DNA of 64,000 nucleotides. Source: Streptomyces sp. NBC_01241 (GTDB taxonomy: Bacteria > Actinomycetota > Actinomycetes > Streptomycetales > Streptomycetaceae). The notes beneath the pieces are model-generated. The model was given only the letters and a program-made list of their open reading frames with translations, ran no database searches and was not told the origin of the DNA. The stretch covers positions 8,714,501 through 8,778,500 of the forward strand of contig NZ_CP108494.1 of the NCBI RefSeq assembly GCF_041435435.1, in the 5' to 3' direction. The translations under genes and the position numbers were made by a program. Positions 34,081-42,590 of this stretch are shown here, piece by piece (within the stretch, counting starts at the first letter, position 1; every line of letters begins with the position of its first letter).

Positions 34081-35025
34081 ATGTCCGCACCTGTCCACAA
34101 GGATCTCGACACGCTGGTCCGCGGCGTCTCGCCCGTCCTGGAAGTCCCGTTCCACGATGACGGAGAGCTCGACCCCGACGGGTTCACCACGGTGGTGGAC
34201 CGGGTACTCGCGGCTAGGGTCGGTTCGCTGATGTTCCCGGGCTTCGCGAGCGAGTTCCACAAACTCGACCCAGAGGAGAGGGCACTGCTCACTGGGCTTC
34301 TCCTGCGGCGGACCCGGCAGCGCCACGATGTGGCCGCCATCGTCTCCGTGCCGGACCACGCCACCCGGTCCGCGGTCCGCCAAGCGCTCCGGGCCGCCGA
34401 ACTCGGGGCCGACGCCGTCAACCTGCTCCCGCCGCACTTCCTCGCGCCCTCCAAGGATGCCGTCACGGCCCATCTGCGCGAGGTACTCACCGCCGTCGAT
34501 CCACTGCCCGTTGTGGTGCAGTACGCCCCGGCGCAGACCGGAACGGCGCTGGACGCACCCACCCTGCACCGGCTGGCCGCCGAGCACCCCAATCTGCGCT
34601 GGGTCAAGGTCGAGTCCGCCCCGCCGGGCCGGCTGATCGCGGCTCTGGCCGCCGGGCCACGTCCGCTGCCCTCGCTGGTCGGCTACGCCGGTCTGCAACT
34701 GCCGGACGCCCTGCGGCGCGGGGCGGTCGGCGTGCAGCCGGGCTGCTCCTTCACCGAGCTGTACGTCGAACTCTGGGAGCGCTGGGAGCGCGGCGACGAG
34801 GCCGAGGCCGTCGCCCTGCACACCCGGATGCTGCCCTACCTCTCGTACTGGATGCAGAACGTGGAGCTGATCATCGCCGTGGAGAAGGAGATCTCCGTGC
34901 GCCGTGGCTGGTTCGCGTCCGCGCACTGCCGGGTGCCGGGATACCTGCTGGACGAGGAGGAGCTGAGAATGATCGACCGCTTCTGCGCGGAGTTCGCCAC
35001 CCTGGTACCGGAGCTTGCTCGATGA
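34081..35025 (+). CDS. DapA-family 2-keto-3-deoxy sugar-acid aldolase or dehydratase
   Basis: A 314-residue class I aldolase-fold protein. The Schiff-base Lys is in RWVKVES near residue 182, and the Tyr of the catalytic pair is in VVVQYAPAQTG near 145. The GxxGE motif of true dihydrodipicolinate synthases is altered (FPGFASEFHKL), which argues for a sugar-acid substrate. It may cleave a 2-keto-3-deoxy acid to pyruvate plus an aldehyde, or dehydrate a keto-deoxy pentonate. It starts nine bases after the dehydratase stop, and its stop overlaps the kinase start (ATGA). Confidence 0.85.
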   Translation: MSAPVHKDLDTLVRGVSPVLEVPFHDDGELDPDGFTTVVDRVLAARVGSLMFPGFASEFHKLDPEERALLTGLLLRRTRQRHDVAAIVSVPDHATRSAVRQALRAAELGADAVNLLPPHFLAPSKDAVTAHLREVLTAVDPLPVVVQYAPAQTGTALDAPTLHRLAAEHPNLRWVKVESAPPGRLIAALAAGPRPLPSLVGYAGLQLPDALRRGAVGVQPGCSFTELYVELWERWERGDEAEAVALHTRMLPYLSYWMQNVELIIAVEKEISVRRGWFASAHCRVPGYLLDEEELRMIDRFCAEFATLVPELAR

Positions 35026-35975
35026 GCGCCGAAGTCGTCGTGTGCGGCGAGACCATGCTCCTGATGCTGGCCGAACCAGGGGTGCCGCTGGTACACGCGC
35101 TCTCGTTCCGCCGCTCCATCGCGGGCGCCGAGAGCAATGTGGCGGCGGGCCTGGCCCGGCTCGGACATGGCGTCCGCTGGCTCGGCCGCGTCGGTGACGA
35201 TCCGGCGGGGCGGGCCGTGCTGGCCCAACTGCGCGCGCAGGGCGTGGACACCTCGTACGCGGTGACGGACCCCGAGGCTCCGACCGGGGTCCTCATACGT
35301 GACAGTCACCCTGCGCGCGCGATCGACGTGCAGTACCTGCGTGCGGGTTCGGCCGCGTCCCGGCTGTCGCCACACGAACTGGAGCCCCACATGTTCGAGG
35401 GGGCACGACTGGTACACATCACCGGGATCACCCCGATGCTGTCGGCCTCGGCGAACCGGGCGACATGGCGTCTGGTCGAACTGGCCCGAGCCGCCGGAGC
35501 GGTCCTCTCGTTCGATCCGAACATCCGCCACAAGCTCGGCTCACCGGACCGCTGGCGCGAGGTCATCAGTCCGCTGCTGGCCCACGCGGACGTGGTGCTG
35601 GCAGGCGAGGACGAACTGGAGCTACTGGGCGTTCCAGACCCGGCCTCCCTTCTGGGGATGGGCCCTGGAACGATCGTCGTCAAACACCGCGACAAATCAG
35701 CGACCTGTCTCATGCGCGAAGCAAAAGCGTGCCGCCAGCCCGCCTTCCAAGTCCCGGTCGCCGACCCCGTGGGAGCGGGAGACGCCTTTGCCGCAGGCTT
35801 CCTCTCCGGCCTGCTGCACGGTCACGGCCCGGATCAGTGCCTGCGCCAAGCCGCCGCTGTCGCGGCACTGGTAGTCCAATGCCCAACCGACACGGACGGC
35901 CTGCCCGACCGCGTCGGCCTCGACCGCGCCCTGGCTGCCCTCACCAGCACCAGCGGCGAAACCGTCATCCGCTGA
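35022..35975 (+). CDS. PfkB-family 2-keto-3-deoxygluconate-type kinase
   Basis: A 317-residue ribokinase-family kinase. N-terminal substrate motif GAESNVAAGLARLGHGVRWLG near 42, C-terminal signature DPVGAGDAFAAGFLSGLLHG near 248 with the catalytic Asp. It would phosphorylate the keto-deoxy sugar acid to the substrate of the KDPG-type aldolase encoded next. ATG 35022 overlaps the preceding stop. Fully consistent with KdgK/DgoK-like proteins; C5 or C6 substrate not resolved. Confidence 0.9.
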   Translation: MSAEVVVCGETMLLMLAEPGVPLVHALSFRRSIAGAESNVAAGLARLGHGVRWLGRVGDDPAGRAVLAQLRAQGVDTSYAVTDPEAPTGVLIRDSHPARAIDVQYLRAGSAASRLSPHELEPHMFEGARLVHITGITPMLSASANRATWRLVELARAAGAVLSFDPNIRHKLGSPDRWREVISPLLAHADVVLAGEDELELLGVPDPASLLGMGPGTIVVKHRDKSATCLMREAKACRQPAFQVPVADPVGAGDAFAAGFLSGLLHGHGPDQCLRQAAAVAALVVQCPTDTDGLPDRVGLDRALAALTSTSGETVIR

Positions 35976-36025
35976 CGCCACCCACCGGCGGCGCACCACT
36001 TCAGGAGCAGGAGAGTACGAACATC

Positions 36026-36646
36026 ATGTACCAATGGGAGACCACCCAGGCCGTCACCGCACAGCGCGTGTTCGGCATCATCCGCACCGCAGGACCGAAG
36101 CAAGCCGTCGCCGCAGCGGAAGCCGTGCTGAACGCCGGACTGCACGCCGTAGAGATCGCCCTCACCACCCCACGTGCCCTCACCGCCCTGGCCCGCCTCG
36201 CCGAGACCCACCCTGATGCGCTGCTCGGCGCGGGCACCGTCATCGACACGGCCGCCGCACGCGCCGCCGTCGAAGCGGGCGCCCGCTTCCTCGTGTCACC
36301 GAGCCTCCACCCGGAGGTCATCCGCACCGGCCACCGCTACGGAGTCCCGGTCTTCCCCGGCGTCGCGACACCCACCGATATGGTGCGCGCCCTGGAAGAA
36401 GGTGCTGACGCGCTCAAGCTCTTCCCGGCCTCGGCCGTCTCACCCTCCTGGCTGCGCGATGTGCGTGCCGCGCTCCCCCAGGCGCCGGTGCTACCCACGG
36501 GAGGTGTGACAATCGACAACGCGCCGGAATGGATAGCCGCAGGTGCAGTGGCCTGCGGCATGGGCTCGGCCCTGACATCGGGGGGTGCCCGCAGCGCCGG
36601 TGAACGGGTGAGCACACTCCTGCGCACACTCGCCGAGGCTCGTTGA
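36026..36646 (+). CDS. KDPG/KDPGal-type aldolase (Eda family)
   Basis: A 206-residue class I aldolase splitting a 6-phospho-2-keto-3-deoxy acid into pyruvate and glyceraldehyde-3-phosphate. Catalytic Glu in HAVEIALTTPRAL near 38, GAGTVID near 70, Schiff-base Lys in ADALKLFPASAV near 130, and PTGGVTIDN near 155. ATG 36026 has GGAGAG about ten bases upstream. It follows the kinase gene by 50 bp and ends 12 bp before the regulator start, in the same operon. Confidence 0.92.
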   Translation: MYQWETTQAVTAQRVFGIIRTAGPKQAVAAAEAVLNAGLHAVEIALTTPRALTALARLAETHPDALLGAGTVIDTAAARAAVEAGARFLVSPSLHPEVIRTGHRYGVPVFPGVATPTDMVRALEEGADALKLFPASAVSPSWLRDVRAALPQAPVLPTGGVTIDNAPEWIAAGAVACGMGSALTSGGARSAGERVSTLLRTLAEAR

Positions 36647-36657
36647 CAAGGAGTAGC

Positions 36658-37410
36658 GTGGAACTGCACGGGCTGCATGGTCAGGTGGTCGAGCGGATCG
36701 GGGAATCCCTCGCCGCGCAGGAGATCCGTGCTGGCCAGGTTCTCCGTCTCGAAGACGTACAGGACCGGTACGGAGTCTCCCGAACCGTGGCACGCGAGGC
36801 CGTCCGGGTCCTGGAGTCGAAGCGGATCGTCACCAGCCGGCCCCGTGTGGGCATCACCGTGCGGCCGATGGCCGAATGGAACCTCTACGACCCCCAGGTC
36901 ATCCGATGGCGGTTGGCCTCCCCCTTCCGCAGCGCGCAGCTGCGCGAACTCACCGAACTGCGGGCCGCCGTGGAACCGTGTGCCGCTGCCCTCGCGGCAG
37001 TGGGCGCTTCGCCTGACACCCGCAATACGCTCGTCGAACTCGCCCGGACGATGGAGAGCATCGCCCATACCGATGACACCCAGGGCTTCATAGCGGCAGA
37101 CCTGGCCTTTCACCGAGCTCTGCTCAACGCGTCGGGAAACGGCATGTTCGCCCAGCTCTCCGAAGTCACCGAGGAACTGCTTGTTGCCCGCCGCGACCTT
37201 CCTCTGATGCCGGACCACGTGGACACGGACGCAGTACGCCGCCATACAGAGGTGGCCGAGGCCATCGCCGAGGGACGCCCGGACGACGCCGCGCAGTGCG
37301 TCCGCGCGATCGTCGACTCCGCCCACCGCGAGGTAGAACAACTACTGGAAGGGGGCGCACACTGCGCGCTCAGCAGTCGCCCCATGCCCGAACGTGGTGA
37401 CGCCACTTGA
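36658..37410 (+). CDS. GntR regulator, FadR/FCD type, of the sugar-acid operon
   Basis: A 250-residue regulator. Winged helix at 10-75 (LRLEDVQDRYGVSRTVAREAVRVLES), FCD domain from about 95, with ELRAAVEPCAAALAA, a metal-type His in FHRALLNAS and RRHTEVAEAI. GTG 36658 has AAGGAG four bases upstream; an alternative TTG 36643 would overlap the aldolase stop. It resembles galactonate/gluconate-type repressors such as DgoR. Last gene of the operon. The TGAT-AGC-ATCA palindrome at 32204 is the likely operator, giving feedback control of both divergent operons. Confidence 0.88.
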   Translation: MELHGLHGQVVERIGESLAAQEIRAGQVLRLEDVQDRYGVSRTVAREAVRVLESKRIVTSRPRVGITVRPMAEWNLYDPQVIRWRLASPFRSAQLRELTELRAAVEPCAAALAAVGASPDTRNTLVELARTMESIAHTDDTQGFIAADLAFHRALLNASGNGMFAQLSEVTEELLVARRDLPLMPDHVDTDAVRRHTEVAEAIAEGRPDDAAQCVRAIVDSAHREVEQLLEGGAHCALSSRPMPERGDAT

Positions 37411-37465
37411 CCGATCGCGGCCCCACCGGTCACCAGTTATGTGTTCGCTCATCGTCACAGCTCCT

Positions 37466-37640
37466 CACGGGACGCTCCGGTACGGCGGCGCCGGTCTCCT
37501 CGGCGTGGTCGCGGTAGTTGAGGCCGATGCACACCACCTTGCCAGGACGGGCGACCGGTGGGCCGATGGGCAGCCCTGTGGCGTCCAGGACGGGTAGCGT
37601 GCCGGCCCGCAGGGCCGTTGGGACCCGCTCGATGCCGCAC
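37466..37640 (-). pseudogene. Fumarylacetoacetate hydrolase-family fragment
   Basis: In one minus-strand frame the segment reads GIERVPTALRAGTLPVLDAT, then PVARPGKVVCIGLNYRDHAEETGA, the N-terminal signature of FAH-family hydrolases. Nothing before or after it continues the fold: the metal-binding core is gone. The 502-bp gap 37411-37912 therefore holds a dead remnant, a hairpin at 37675, and no intact gene. FAH-family members act in sugar-acid pathways (2,4-diketo-3-deoxy acids), so this may be a lost branch of the neighbouring operon. Confidence 0.7.
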
Positions 37641-37674
37641 GATGCCCGCGCCCCTGGCAGCTTGGTTCGTATGC

Positions 37675-37716
37675 TGTGGTGCCTGCCGCTGCGGTGTCGG
37701 AGGGGCGGGCACCACA
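37675..37716. terminator. Hairpin in the 37.4-37.9 kb gap
   Basis: TGTGGTGCCTGCC pairs with GGCGGGCACCACA over 13 positions with one wobble, around a 16-nt loop. It could end transcription from the phospholipase operon about 200 bp upstream on the minus strand. Confidence 0.4.
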
Positions 37717-37912
37717 GGGTCCGTCAGGTCGGCAGGAGTGCCGTGGTGCATGAGTCACATACGAGCACAGTACCCGTCTCGGCGTGTTCGAACCGGTGCT
37801 GCCGGATGGGGCGGCTCCTCGGATGCGGGGCGGGGTGCGGCGGCTCTCTGCCAGGCGGTGCTTGCCGAGGACGCAACCTGCTGGACGAGCAGAGCGTGCT
37901 GGAATCAACGGA

Positions 37913-39802
37913 TCACGAGACATCAGCCGTAATCGTGTTCGGGGCCGCGTGTACTGTCCCCGCGTACCGCCGGGCGAAGCCCGTGCCTCCGTCCGCCGTG
38001 ACGGTCATGTCGTACCGCCCGCTGTCCGTGGGCCAGTTCAGGACCGCCTTCTCGCGCGGGCCGAGCAGTTGCGTGTGTTCCGTGCCGCCGAAGTCGTTCG
38101 GGGCGACGGTGAAGCACACCTCCGAACCACCGTCGTTGGCCAGCAGCAACTCGACCGAGGCGTTCTCCGGCTTGCCGCCCCGCAGGACCCCTGTCACCCG
38201 AGGAGCGGCAGCGTCGTTCTGATCAACTCCGGTCACCGTTCCGGCGAATCGGCAGACGAAGCCGTCGGCGCCGTGAACGGTGAAGTCGTAGCGCCCGTCC
38301 GTGCGTACGGCATCCCACACGTAGGTGGCAGTGCTGCGCGGCGCGACAGTGAACGGCGTACCGGCGAACGGCCGCGCGATGTTCGGGAACACCGTGAAGT
38401 GGAAGGAGACCGTTCCTTCGTTGGCGAGTGTGCAGGTGACCTTGCCGGTGGCGCGGTCCACAGCGACGTCGGCCCATGGGCGGTACGGCAGCGCCCGGTG
38501 AGGACGCGCACCGCCCGGTTCCTGTGTCGGCATGACCTGTGTGCCCGGTGCCGGGAGCTCCACCGGTGGCAGTTCCATCGCCGCGTCGGCCTGCTCCACC
38601 AGCGCCCGGGTGTCCGGCAGTGCGGGGATCGAGAAGTCGGGCAGGGCGAAGTCGAAGCAACTGGTGAGGTCGCCGCATACGGCGCGACGCCACTCCGAGA
38701 TGTTGGGTTCCCGCACGCCGGTGACGACTTCCAGGAAGCGCAGGACGGAGGTGTGGTCGAAGACCTGGGAATTGACCCAGCTGCCGCGCGACCACGGTGA
38801 TATCACCCACAGGGGTACGCGGTTGCCCAGCCCGATCGGCTGCCCGTCCACGAACTCCTCGGGGGTCGCGGCGGGCGGGGACGGCGGCACCATGTGGTCG
38901 AAGTAGCCGTCGTTCTCGTCGTACATGACGAGGAAGACGGTGTGCCGCCACACGTCCGGGTTGGCGAAGACTGACTGAAGGGCGGTGTTGACCCAGTGGG
39001 CGCCGTAAGCGGGGCTGGCGGTCGGGTGTTCGCAGAACAGATACGGAGAGACCAGCCAGGACACTGTCGGCAACGTGCCGTCCTTGCAGTGGGCGTCGAA
39101 CGCCGACAGGTCCCACTTCGTCATCGCATTGATGTAGCGCGGGTCGTCCTTGTCGAAGGTGTGGAACCGGGCGAAGTACTCCAGGGCGTTGTCCTCGTAG
39201 TTGCCGTGGCGCTCGTCCAGTCCGGGAGTGTGGTAAACGCGCCAGGTGACGTTGGCGGCCGACAAGCGTTCTGCGTAGGTGGTCCAGTCGCAGACCGGGT
39301 TGTCGGGAAGCGGGGTGTTGTCGATCCACGGGCCGGTCGTGCCGTCCCGGCCCGGGCCGACGGTGCCGGTCCACAGGTAGAGGCGGTTGGGACTGGTGGG
39401 TCCGGCCATTGAGCAGAAGTAGGCGTCGCAGAGTGTGAACGCGTCGGCCAGCGCGTACTGGTAGGGAATGTCCTCACGGGTGAGGTAGCCCATGCTCTGC
39501 TCACCCTTGGCCGATGTCCAGCGGTTCATCGCGCCGTTGTTGTTGGCATCGTGACCGGATTCCCAGTCGTGCGGCAGGCCGTCGGCGTTCTGCGCGTTGA
39601 ACTTCGTGGAGTCCATCCGGTAGGGCAGCAGGAAGCCGCCGTCGGTCCGGGAGAGGGCGGGCTGACGGAAGACGCTGTCGCCGTTCGGGAACGTCAGAGC
39701 CTGACGGTCGTCGAACCCGCGCACGCCGTTCAGCGTGCCGAAGTAGTGGTCGAAACTGCGGTTCTCCTGCATGAGGATCACGACGTGGCGGATGTCGTCC
39801 AT
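37913..39802 (-). CDS. Phospholipase C-family phosphoesterase without export signal
   Basis: A 629-residue member of the acid phosphatase/phospholipase C (AcpA-PLC) superfamily. The N-terminal metal site starts at once: HVVILMQENRSFDHYFGTL at residues 6-24. Further ligands are in MYDENDGYFDHM near 315 and FDHTSVLRFLE near 365. Two DUF756-type C-terminal domains follow (about 455-535 and 545-620). Secreted relatives have a 30-50 residue Tat signal before the ENRSFDHYFG block; here it is missing and ATG 39802 is the only start, with AAGGA upstream. It follows the HAD gene by four bases, downstream of an importer. Probably hydrolyses an imported phosphodiester inside the cell. Confidence 0.85.
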   Translation of the reverse strand: MDDIRHVVILMQENRSFDHYFGTLNGVRGFDDRQALTFPNGDSVFRQPALSRTDGGFLLPYRMDSTKFNAQNADGLPHDWESGHDANNNGAMNRWTSAKGEQSMGYLTREDIPYQYALADAFTLCDAYFCSMAGPTSPNRLYLWTGTVGPGRDGTTGPWIDNTPLPDNPVCDWTTYAERLSAANVTWRVYHTPGLDERHGNYEDNALEYFARFHTFDKDDPRYINAMTKWDLSAFDAHCKDGTLPTVSWLVSPYLFCEHPTASPAYGAHWVNTALQSVFANPDVWRHTVFLVMYDENDGYFDHMVPPSPPAATPEEFVDGQPIGLGNRVPLWVISPWSRGSWVNSQVFDHTSVLRFLEVVTGVREPNISEWRRAVCGDLTSCFDFALPDFSIPALPDTRALVEQADAAMELPPVELPAPGTQVMPTQEPGGARPHRALPYRPWADVAVDRATGKVTCTLANEGTVSFHFTVFPNIARPFAGTPFTVAPRSTATYVWDAVRTDGRYDFTVHGADGFVCRFAGTVTGVDQNDAAAPRVTGVLRGGKPENASVELLLANDGGSEVCFTVAPNDFGGTEHTQLLGPREKAVLNWPTDSGRYDMTVTADGGTGFARRYAGTVHAAPNTITADVS

Positions 39803-39806
39803 GGAG

Positions 39807-40496
39807 TCAGTTCCTTTCCGCGGACGTGAACAGGGATACGAGCATGGTCACATCGGCCCGCTCCAGGGAGTCGAGGACCGTCCGCCGTGCTGCGGACGGG
39901 ATCGGTACGGTGGAGGGCACGGCCAGCACCATGCACCCGGCGGCCTCGGCCGCGGCGACACCCGTGGGCGTGTCTTCGACGACTACGCAGGCGCGCGGAT
40001 CGACGCCGAGGGCTGCGGCCGCGGCGAGGTACGGATCAGGCGCCGGCTTGGTGTGGACCGTGTCCTCGACGGCGATTGTCAACGCGAACCGCTCCTCGCC
40101 CAGGGCCTTGCGCACGAGGTCGACGACATGGCGCGGCGACGCGGAGACGATCGCCGTGGGGACCCCGGCCGCGGCCAGTTCGTCCAGCAGGCGCAGCGCG
40201 CCCGGTCGCGGGACGACCTCGCAGGCGACTCGGGCGGCGAACGCCGCATCCAGTTCGATGGCGAGCACGTCAGGGGCGGGGACCGCCGGCCCGCCGGTGC
40301 GGTGCAGGTGATCTGCGGTGTGTGCGGCCGGCCGGCCCAGCACATGATGCGTGTCGGCGTCGGTCAGCTGCCGCCCGATCCCGTCTGCCACCTGTTCCAC
40401 GGCCGCCCACCACAGCCTCTCGGTGTCGACGAGTGTGCCGTCCATGTCGAACAGCACGGCAGCGGGAAGGCCGGGTGTGGCCCTGCGATGGTTCAT
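39807..40496 (-). CDS. HAD-superfamily phosphatase
   Basis: A 229-residue beta-phosphoglucomutase/phosphatase-type HAD protein. Motif I FDMDGTLVDTE near 18 with the nucleophile Asp, motif II VSASPRH near 125, motif III Lys in TKPAPDPYL near 152, and motif IV VVVEDTPTGV near 172. The start ATG 40496 has GGAGAAA upstream. It stops four bases before the phospholipase start, so both are co-translated. It could remove phosphate from the product of the phospholipase. A phosphonoacetaldehyde hydrolase is less likely, as the cap Lys of PhnX is not evident. Confidence 0.82.
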   Translation of the reverse strand: MNHRRATPGLPAAVLFDMDGTLVDTERLWWAAVEQVADGIGRQLTDADTHHVLGRPAAHTADHLHRTGGPAVPAPDVLAIELDAAFAARVACEVVPRPGALRLLDELAAAGVPTAIVSASPRHVVDLVRKALGEERFALTIAVEDTVHTKPAPDPYLAAAAALGVDPRACVVVEDTPTGVAAAEAAGCMVLAVPSTVPIPSAARRTVLDSLERADVTMLVSLFTSAERN

Positions 40497-40629
40497 GAGG
40501 AGTTTCTCCGGTGCGTGGCGAACGGGCGGAAGCGGAGGCTCTCTGCGTCGAAGGCCGGACAGGTCGGTTGGTTCGGTCTGAAACGACGGCTTCGTACGGC
40601 GTGGTCGGATCGAGAATCGGCCGGAGCCG

Positions 40630-41766
40630 TCAGCTTCCATTGCGACCGCCGTTTCCCCAGCTGTGGCGATCCACCAGCACCGGGCGGTCCGGAAGGGTCA
40701 GCGTCACCTTCGCACCGACGGGGAGTCCGGCCGTCGAGTGAGTCGCCACGTCCGCCATCACCTCCGCGCCTCCGGCCAGCCGTACGGTCAGCCTCGTCGT
40801 CGCGCCCAGGAATGTCGCGCCCACGACCTGGGACGTGCCATCGCCATCCGCCGTGACCCCGATCGCTTCCGGGCGTACCAGTACGTCCACGTCGCCACTT
40901 CCACCGTCGGTCCCGACGGGGCCTGGTAGCGTCCCGTGGACCGGTAGCGTGCGGCCGAACGCGCCCACGGTCGTGCCGTCCGCCCCCGGCCGGGCCGGTA
41001 TCCGGCTCATCACCCCCACGAAATTGGCGACGAACGCGGTCGCAGGGCGTTCGTACAGCTCTGCCGGAGGCGCGCACTGCTCCAGTCTCCCGGAGCGCAT
41101 CACGGCGACCCGGTCGGCCATGGAGAGGGCCTCCTCCTGGTCGTGTGTCACGAACAGCGTCGTGATGCCCAGTTGTTGTTGGAGGCGACGGATCTCCTCG
41201 CGCAGCGTCAGCCGCACCTGAGCGTCGAGCGCGGACAGCGGTTCGTCGAGCAGCAGTACGCGTGGCCGCAGTGCCAGAGCCCGGGCCAGCGCGATGCGCT
41301 GCTGCTGGCCTCCGGAGAGCTGGCGCGGGAAGCGGGCGGCGTGGTTCGCCAGCCCGACCAGCTCCAGAAGTTCCGCGGCGCGGGCCCGCCGCGCGGCTTT
41401 GCCCGTCCCGCTCATCCGCAGCCCGAAGGCGACGTTGTCGATGGCTGTCATGTGCGGAAAGAGGCTGTACGACTGGAACACCATGCCCGCTTCGCGGCGG
41501 TGTGCGGGAACATGCGTGATGTCCTCGCCGTCCACGAGCACTTTGCCCGTGTCGGGCCGCTCGAAGCCGGCGACCGTGCGCAAGGCGGTGGTCTTTCCGC
41601 AGCCGGACGGGCCGAGCAGTGCCAGGAGTTCGCCGGGGCGGACTTCAAGGTCCAGTCCGTCCAGCGCCGTCGTGGTGCCGAAGGTGCGGCGCAGCCCACG
41701 GAACTCCACGGTTGAACCGGCCCGCGTCGGCCTGACGGTTTCGGGATCGGTGAGAAGGTCGGTCAT
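40630..41766 (-). CDS. ABC transporter ATPase, POPT/AEP type
   Basis: A 378-residue ATPase with Walker A GPSGCGKTT near 55, Q-loop VFQSYSLFPHM near 100, signature LSGGQQQR near 155, Walker B LLLDEPLSALD and switch His in THDQEEAL. A C-terminal TOBE-type regulatory domain follows (about 250-370). Resembles the ATPases of putrescine, iron and 2-aminoethylphosphonate importers. ATG 41766 overlaps the stop of the upstream permease gene. The HAD gene follows 133 bp later with no gene between. Confidence 0.9.
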   Translation of the reverse strand: MTDLLTDPETVRPTRAGSTVEFRGLRRTFGTTTALDGLDLEVRPGELLALLGPSGCGKTTALRTVAGFERPDTGKVLVDGEDITHVPAHRREAGMVFQSYSLFPHMTAIDNVAFGLRMSGTGKAARRARAAELLELVGLANHAARFPRQLSGGQQQRIALARALALRPRVLLLDEPLSALDAQVRLTLREEIRRLQQQLGITTLFVTHDQEEALSMADRVAVMRSGRLEQCAPPAELYERPATAFVANFVGVMSRIPARPGADGTTVGAFGRTLPVHGTLPGPVGTDGGSGDVDVLVRPEAIGVTADGDGTSQVVGATFLGATTRLTVRLAGGAEVMADVATHSTAGLPVGAKVTLTLPDRPVLVDRHSWGNGGRNGS

Positions 41767-42590
41767 GAGTTCTCCTTGGGGCGGCGAGTACGTCCGGCGG
41801 CGCTGATCATCAGCAGCAGCATCCAGGTGACGAGGAGGCCGACCATCGAGACGGCCACCGACATCTGCGCCTGCGAGCCGCTGGTGGCGACGATCCACAC
41901 GGCGAACGGCTGATAGCCGAGGACCGCGGCGACGGTGTACTCGCCGAGGACGAGTGCGAGGGTCAGGAACGCCGTGTTGAGCAGGGCCCCGCGAAGGTTG
42001 GGCAGCACGACATGGATGAGGGTGCGCGGCCACGGCGCCCCGCAGGACCGTGCAGCCTCGACGAGCACGCGCAGGTCGATGGCGGCGAACCCGGCGTCGA
42101 GTGTGCGGTACGCCAGCGGCAGCGCCATCAGCGTGTAGGCGAGCACCAGAACCATGGGGAACTGCGGGTTCTGGAGCGCGACCATGGCTTGGAAGAGCGG
42201 GGTGCCGGCAAAGTGGTCCGGTCCCCAGCGCAGCACCGCGCTGATTCCGGCGACCAGGGCGACAGCGGGTACGACCAGCGGCAGCATGCACACGATCTCG
42301 ACGAGTGTGCGTAGACGCGGCGCGGCCAGCCGCACCGTGACCAAGGCGGGCACCAGCAGCACCAGAACCAGCGCGATGGTGGCCGCGGCCAGTTTCAGGG
42401 TCAGAGTGAGGCTGTCGGTGAAGCCGTCGGCACCGAAGATGCCGGTGTAGGCCTCGAAGCTCAGGGCCTGGCGGGGGGCGCCGATTCCGATGCTGAAGGC
42501 GATGGCGCATGCGATTGGGACGAGGAAGTACGCACCGGTGAGCAGCAGTACGGCGCTGCGCCCGTATCCGGTCCTGTTCAAGCGAGCCAT
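41763..42590 (-). CDS. ABC transporter permease 2
   Basis: A 275-residue permease with about six membrane segments. The EAA-type loop is LVEAARSCGAPWPRTLIHVVLP near 175-196. The C-terminal side has GYQPFAVWIVATSG. It pairs with the preceding permease as a heterodimer. The ATG at 42590 lies 13 bp inside the end of the preceding gene, and its stop overlaps the ATPase start, showing tight coupling. Confidence 0.9.
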   Translation of the reverse strand: MARLNRTGYGRSAVLLLTGAYFLVPIACAIAFSIGIGAPRQALSFEAYTGIFGADGFTDSLTLTLKLAAATIALVLVLLVPALVTVRLAAPRLRTLVEIVCMLPLVVPAVALVAGISAVLRWGPDHFAGTPLFQAMVALQNPQFPMVLVLAYTLMALPLAYRTLDAGFAAIDLRVLVEAARSCGAPWPRTLIHVVLPNLRGALLNTAFLTLALVLGEYTVAAVLGYQPFAVWIVATSGSQAQMSVAVSMVGLLVTWMLLLMISAAGRTRRPKENS

